Positions 60,354 to 64,000 of a DNA stretch of 64,000 nt are shown here, one piece after another. Position 1 is the first letter of the stretch; every line of letters starts with the position of its first letter. Position numbers and translations under genes: made by a program. The stretch lies in the NCBI RefSeq assembly GCF_033060595.1, contig NZ_CP133038.1, positions 1,984,001 to 2,048,000 of the forward strand, read 5' to 3'. The stretch is from Pyramidobacter sp. YE332 (GTDB lineage Bacteria; Synergistota; Synergistia; Synergistales; Dethiosulfovibrionaceae). A model generated the notes under the pieces. That model worked only from the letters and a program-made list of their open reading frames with translations. It did not search any database and was not told the DNA's origin.

Positions 60354-62065
60354 GCGCGATGGATGCCTCGCTTTCGTTTGGGATTGTACGTCCGGCGCAC
60401 GATGCCGCCGTCTTCCGTTTCCTCACCGGCCGCCGACAGCGCGCCGGCAGCTTCCGGCACATCGCGCCGCTCGGGCAGCGCTTCGCGGTAAGGCACGTCG
60501 ATGGTCTTGTCCCAACGATATTTTGCCGTCTCCGGCACTGGGATCCCGATCGGGCGCTCCACGCGCACCAGCTCCACCGTCCTTTTGGGCGCCGGCGCTT
60601 CCGGCGCGGGGGCCTCGGTCAGGAAATCGAGGATCTTCGCGGCCTGAACGGGGCCGATGCCGGGCGCTTTTTGCAGTTCTTCCGCGGAGAGCGAAGCGAT
60701 ACGCTGTACGCTGCCGAACGTCGACAGCAGCAGCGCCGCCTTGTGCTTGCCGATGCCGGGGACGTCCTCCAGCGCCGAACGGCTGAGGCGCGAAACGCGC
60801 TTGCGGCGGTGCGTGGTGATGGCGAAGCGGTGCGACTCGTCGCGCACGCGCTGCAGAAGACGCAGCGCCGGATCGTTCCAGTCGAGCCGCAGCGGCGGCT
60901 TGTCCGGCTCGGTGAAGATCAGTTCGTCGCGTTTGGCCAGCGCGATCGTGCGGATCGCCACGGGCACCTCGGCCAGCGCCTGACGGGCGAAGGCCAGCTG
61001 CTCGGGGCCGCCGTCGATGAGGATCAGCTGCGGCAGCGGCAGCTGGCTTTCGATCATGCCGCGGTAACGCCGCAGCACCGTCTCGCGCATGGAGCGGAAA
61101 TCGTCGATGCCGTCCACCGACTTGATGGCGTAACGGCGGTACAGCGACTGATTGGGATAACCCTGCTCGAAGACCACGGCCACGCCGTACGTCTCGCGTC
61201 CCGCCGAATGGGAGATGTCGAACCCGTCGATGCGCCACGGCACCACGGGCAGGCCGCAGAGGTCGCGCAGTCGCGTCATCGCGGCCCACGTGTCCTCGTC
61301 GAGATCGTCGGTGAGCGTCACCGAGAGCTTCTGGCGCGAGAACTTCCACAGGTCGCGGATCGTGTCGCGCGCCTTGGCCGCCTCTTCGAAGCGCATCTCC
61401 TTCGCCAGACGCTCCATGCGCGTCCGCAGGCGCGACACCAGATCGGCGGTCTGCCCGTTCAGCAGCATGAGGATGTCGTCGACGGTTTCGTTGTACTCTT
61501 TTTCCGTGCACTTGCCCGCGCAGGGGCCGAGGCACTTGCCGATATCGTACATTATACACGGGCGCGCCAGCTTTTCCTTTTCCAGATTCATCGAGCAGTT
61601 CCGCGCCGGGAAAAAATTCTTGATCAGGTTCAGCATGCTGCGCATCGCTCCGGCGCTGGTGTAGGGCCCGAAAACGCGCCCCGCCTTCGGGCGCGTGTGG
61701 GTGACCAGCACGCGCGGAAACCTTTCGGCCGTGACGACGATGAACGGATAGCGCGAGCCCATTTTCAGTTCCACGTTGAAGAACGGCTGGATCACCTTGA
61801 TCAGGCGGCTCTCGACGATAAACGCCTCCGACTCCGTTTCCGTGCGGATGAAGCTGATGTCCTGCACCGTCTGCACCAGCTTGCGCAGGCGCGGGATGGC
61901 GAAATCCCGATGGTTGAAATAGGACGAGACGCGGCGCTTCAGCTTTTTCGCCTTGCCGACGTAGATCACCCTGCCCGTTTCGTCGTGCATCAGATAGACG
62001 CCGGGCTTGAGCGGCAGAGTCCTGAGAATGGCGCGGATCCTCCCCATGCGTTCCCGTTCATCCAT
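60350..62065 (-). CDS. uvrC: UvrABC excinuclease subunit C
   Basis: 571 aa, makes both incisions in nucleotide excision repair. GIY-YIG domain (GVYLMHDETGRVIYVGKAKKL), UVR segment (RLAKEMRFEEAAKARDTIR), RNase H-like nuclease (RIDGFDISHSAGRETYG, LILIDGGPEQL) and tandem HhH (LEDVPGIGKHKAALLLSTFG, LQKAPGIGPVQAAKIL). ATG at 62065; the frame upstream to 62239 enters the ISAs1 element and is not native. Confidence 0.94.
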   Translation of the reverse strand: MDERERMGRIRAILRTLPLKPGVYLMHDETGRVIYVGKAKKLKRRVSSYFNHRDFAIPRLRKLVQTVQDISFIRTETESEAFIVESRLIKVIQPFFNVELKMGSRYPFIVVTAERFPRVLVTHTRPKAGRVFGPYTSAGAMRSMLNLIKNFFPARNCSMNLEKEKLARPCIMYDIGKCLGPCAGKCTEKEYNETVDDILMLLNGQTADLVSRLRTRMERLAKEMRFEEAAKARDTIRDLWKFSRQKLSVTLTDDLDEDTWAAMTRLRDLCGLPVVPWRIDGFDISHSAGRETYGVAVVFEQGYPNQSLYRRYAIKSVDGIDDFRSMRETVLRRYRGMIESQLPLPQLILIDGGPEQLAFARQALAEVPVAIRTIALAKRDELIFTEPDKPPLRLDWNDPALRLLQRVRDESHRFAITTHRRKRVSRLSRSALEDVPGIGKHKAALLLSTFGSVQRIASLSAEELQKAPGIGPVQAAKILDFLTEAPAPEAPAPKRTVELVRVERPIGIPVPETAKYRWDKTIDVPYREALPERRDVPEAAGALSAAGEETEDGGIVRRTYNPKRKRGIHRA

Positions 62066-62124
62066 TCGCCGCGCCCCCCCTTCGTCATGATTCTTCGATT
62101 TGAAACCCTGAATTCCATGGACGT

Positions 62125-63464
62125 CAGGGCAATCGCTTACGGAATAAGAACCCCCGTAGGGACGAGCCCCAGGACCTGCAGAGCCGTAGGGATGCCAAGC
62201 CCGCAGAGCTTGCGCTTGCTCCTCATCCCGCATTTGCATGTTTCACAGGTCTTCAGCATCTGCAAAGCGAGTTTTCGCAGAATGTTCATCACTTCCGCCG
62301 CGTTCTTCGCTCTCGCACGGCAGTCATCCTCCCTGAAGGCCATGTCTAGCATCCAGTGTAAGTTGTTCTCGATCGCCCAGTGCTCTCTCTTGATGCGCAG
62401 AAGGTCTTGCGCCCGGGCTCCTTTCAGGCTGTAGATGAAGTAATGGTCTTCAGTGCTGGTCTTGTTATCGACGTTCCGGGTGTTGTGGATCCAGGCGACG
62501 CCCGTGATGCCTCGCCAGTCTTCAAGTCCTTCGAACCAGCTCAGGTCGTTGGAAAGGTAACATTCTCTTCTCTCGATGCGCCCATGATCCTTCTCCAGGG
62601 TGCTGGCATACTGTCCTTTGGCTTTGAGTTCTCTTGTGCTTGTGTCCTGCGCTTCGCTGCGCAGGTGCCAGATGATGTCGTCGTGCAGTTTCTTCTGATT
62701 GCCTTTGACGGCGAGGACGTAATCTCCGCCCTTTTCGATGATCTTGGCGGCGATGTCCTTCTGCGTCCCCATGGCGTCGATGGTGACGACGGTGTCTTTG
62801 ACCTGAAAGAGATCCAGCAGTTCGGGGATGGCCGTGATCTCGTTGCTCTTCTCGTCGGTCTTGATCTGACCGAGGACCAGCTGCGCCCGACTGGCAAAAG
62901 CGGTGAGCACGTGACTGGCTTTCCGTTCGGAACTGCCGCTGCGGCATATGGTCTTGCCGTCGATGGCGACGGTCATGCCTCTTGACTCCGCCAACTTGCC
63001 CAGGTGGACGTACAGCTCGCTCATCCAGGCGTTGAAGCGTTCGGACAACACGCGGGGATCGAGGCGGCTCAACACCTTGCCAAAGGTATCGTGAGAAGGG
63101 GTGCCGTGGCGGAAGTCGCAGAACGGCGCCAGATATTTCTTCTGATGATCGGCAAACATGGCCATTTCCGTATAGGTATCCATGTTGCAGATCACGGCCA
63201 GCACGCTGACCAGAAGGATATCCTGGAGCCGATAGTGGATCGCGTTGCCTGTGCGGAAATCTTCAATTTCTGCCAGCAGTTCCAGAAATGTCTGGTTCAT
63301 TTTCGTGCCTCCTGTCGGTGTTTTGGGGCGTTTTCGGTGTTTCTTTGTATTCTACCGCAGGGAGGCTTTCTTGGGATGAACTTACTTTTCTGCGTTGCGG
63401 CTTTCTTCTTCTCGTGAGCTTAATGGCAATTTTCTCGAGTGGGTTTTCGTAAGCGATTGCCCTG
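62125..63464 (-). mobile_element. ISAs1-family insertion sequence
   Basis: 1340 bp with perfect 17-bp terminal inverted repeats CAGGGCAATCGCTTACG (62125-62141) and complement (63448-63464), and a perfect 9-bp target duplication CATGGACGT (62116-62124 and 63465-63473). Inserted between divergent uvrC and cysS. Confidence 0.95.
62137..63300 (-). CDS. ISAs1-family transposase
   Basis: 387-aa DDE transposase, intact. N-terminal DUF4096-like region (LAEIEDFRTGNAIHYRLQDI), first Asp in MTVAIDGKTICRSG, second Asp in VVTIDAMGTQKDIAAKI with the family VLAVKGNQ block, and the C-terminal Glu in REHWAIENNLHWMLDMAF. ATG at 63300 follows AGGAGGCAC. Confidence 0.93.
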   Translation of the reverse strand: MNQTFLELLAEIEDFRTGNAIHYRLQDILLVSVLAVICNMDTYTEMAMFADHQKKYLAPFCDFRHGTPSHDTFGKVLSRLDPRVLSERFNAWMSELYVHLGKLAESRGMTVAIDGKTICRSGSSERKASHVLTAFASRAQLVLGQIKTDEKSNEITAIPELLDLFQVKDTVVTIDAMGTQKDIAAKIIEKGGDYVLAVKGNQKKLHDDIIWHLRSEAQDTSTRELKAKGQYASTLEKDHGRIERRECYLSNDLSWFEGLEDWRGITGVAWIHNTRNVDNKTSTEDHYFIYSLKGARAQDLLRIKREHWAIENNLHWMLDMAFREDDCRARAKNAAEVMNILRKLALQMLKTCETCKCGMRSKRKLCGLGIPTALQVLGLVPTGVLIP

Positions 63465-63504
63465 CATGGACGTTTTTCGGAGTTCCTTTTCTCGTTTTCT
63501 CGGC

Positions 63505-63532
63505 TATAATAGAGCGACTGGATCGGTATAAT
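63505..63532 (+). promoter_or_regulatory. cysS promoter region
   Basis: Two TATAAT hexamers, at 63505-63510 and 63527-63532. For the first, the -35 position (63482-63487) is GTTCCT, close to the ISAs1 target site; neither has a good -35. Confidence 0.35.
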
Positions 63533-63558
63533 TTTACACCAGAACGGAGGAACTGTTT

Positions 63559-64000
63559 ATGGCACTTGCGCTTTATAACGATCTGACGCGTAAAAAGGAG
63601 CCTTTTGTCCCGCTGCGCGAAGGAAAGGTCACTTTTTACAGCTGCGGCCCCACCGTATACGACTATTTCCACATCGGCAACGCGCGCCCCTTCATCGTCT
63701 TCGACGTGCTGCGCCGTTATCTCGAGTTCCGCGGCTACGAAGTCACCTTCGTGCAGAACTTCACCGACATCGACGACAAGATGATCGCCCGCGCCAACCG
63801 CGACGGCGTCACCGTACAACAGCTGGCCGAAAAGACTATCACCGATTATTACGAAGACGCCGACGCGCTCGGCATCAAACGCGCCTCCTTCTACCCCCGC
63901 GCCACCGAGTACATCCCCAAGATCATCAAACTGATCCAGCGCGTCATCGACAACGGCCACGCCTACGTCGTCGACGGCACCGTGTATTTCGACGTGAAAA
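63559..64000 (+). CDS. cysS: Cysteinyl-tRNA synthetase (5' part)
   Basis: First 147 residues; runs off the right edge. Zn/active-site Cys in [16 protein letters not shown] motif HIGN, and [16 protein letters not shown] identify CysRS. ATG at 63559 has CGGAGG 8 nt upstream. Confidence 0.95.
   Translation, partial: MALALYNDLTRKKEPFVPLREGKVTFYSCGPTVYDYFHIGNARPFIVFDVLRRYLEFRGYEVTFVQNFTDIDDKMIARANRDGVTVQQLAEKTITDYYEDADALGIKRASFYPRATEYIPKIIKLIQRVIDNGHAYVVDGTVYFDVK

Overview
This is a high-GC (roughly 60 %) chromosomal window from a diderm, probably anaerobic, bacterium. A LpxL-type lipid A acyltransferase, a YadA-like trimeric autotransporter, TRAP and SSS transporters, an AhpC/AhpF-like peroxide system and a complete V/A-type ATPase operon together suggest Synergistota, perhaps near Pyramidobacter. 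That placement is inferred from gene content and style only. No rRNA, plasmid origin or CRISPR array is present.

Layout. 1-1804 (-): head and stalk of a trimeric autotransporter running off the left edge. 2306-3430 (+): membrane metallophosphoesterase. 7841-3594 (-): peptide/amide operon (small membrane protein, SSS symporter, creatininase-like amidase, M28-like peptidase). 10383-8176 (-): ahpC and an AhpF-like reductase. 11794-10526 (-): CdaR-type regulator. 12063-14228 (+): tyrS and lpxL. 15750-14329 (-): polar amino-acid ABC ATPase and permease. 18749-15919 (-): DctPQM TRAP transporter. 19341-18877 (-): small phosphoesterase.

19.5-31.3 kb is accessory DNA of lower GC. It begins with a decayed S24 repressor and a Firmicutes-like padR/yjdF/KTR cassette. 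A 9-kb element then lies between the two halves of one tRNA-Arg(CCT) gene (3' half 22106-22150, 5' half 31210-31249). The element carries an IS5-type IS, a three-gene ABC-ATPase/middle-component/nuclease-like conflict system (ABC-3C type), an IS110 element, a DUF4143 ATPase, a broken DUF5688 gene and an intact tRNA-Arg(CCT) that can replace the split one. No integrase is left.

31.3-62 kb is mostly housekeeping on the minus strand: tag, an Fe-S protein, a RibU-like ECF component; the translation operon rimP-nusA-ylxR/L7Ae-infB-rbfA-nrnA-truB-ribF, with a terminator-like hairpin in its leader; an IS1202-like insertion just upstream of that promoter; then ispDF, yacL, recR, ebfC, rlmH and the V/A-ATPase genes D, B, A, F, C, E, K, I and G/H; a CBS protein; a WecG-type fusion; serS; ribH, ribE, ribD; and uvrC. 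An ISAs1 element and the start of cysS (+) close the window.

Most notable points: (1) a complete V/A-ATPase operon whose A- and B-type subunits have both lost canonical nucleotide-binding motifs, next to a CBS-domain gene; (2) the split tRNA-Arg and its element-borne replacement; (3) the ABC-3C system; (4) four genes each broken by one missing base in a G/C run, which looks more like homopolymer undercalling than biology and should be checked first.
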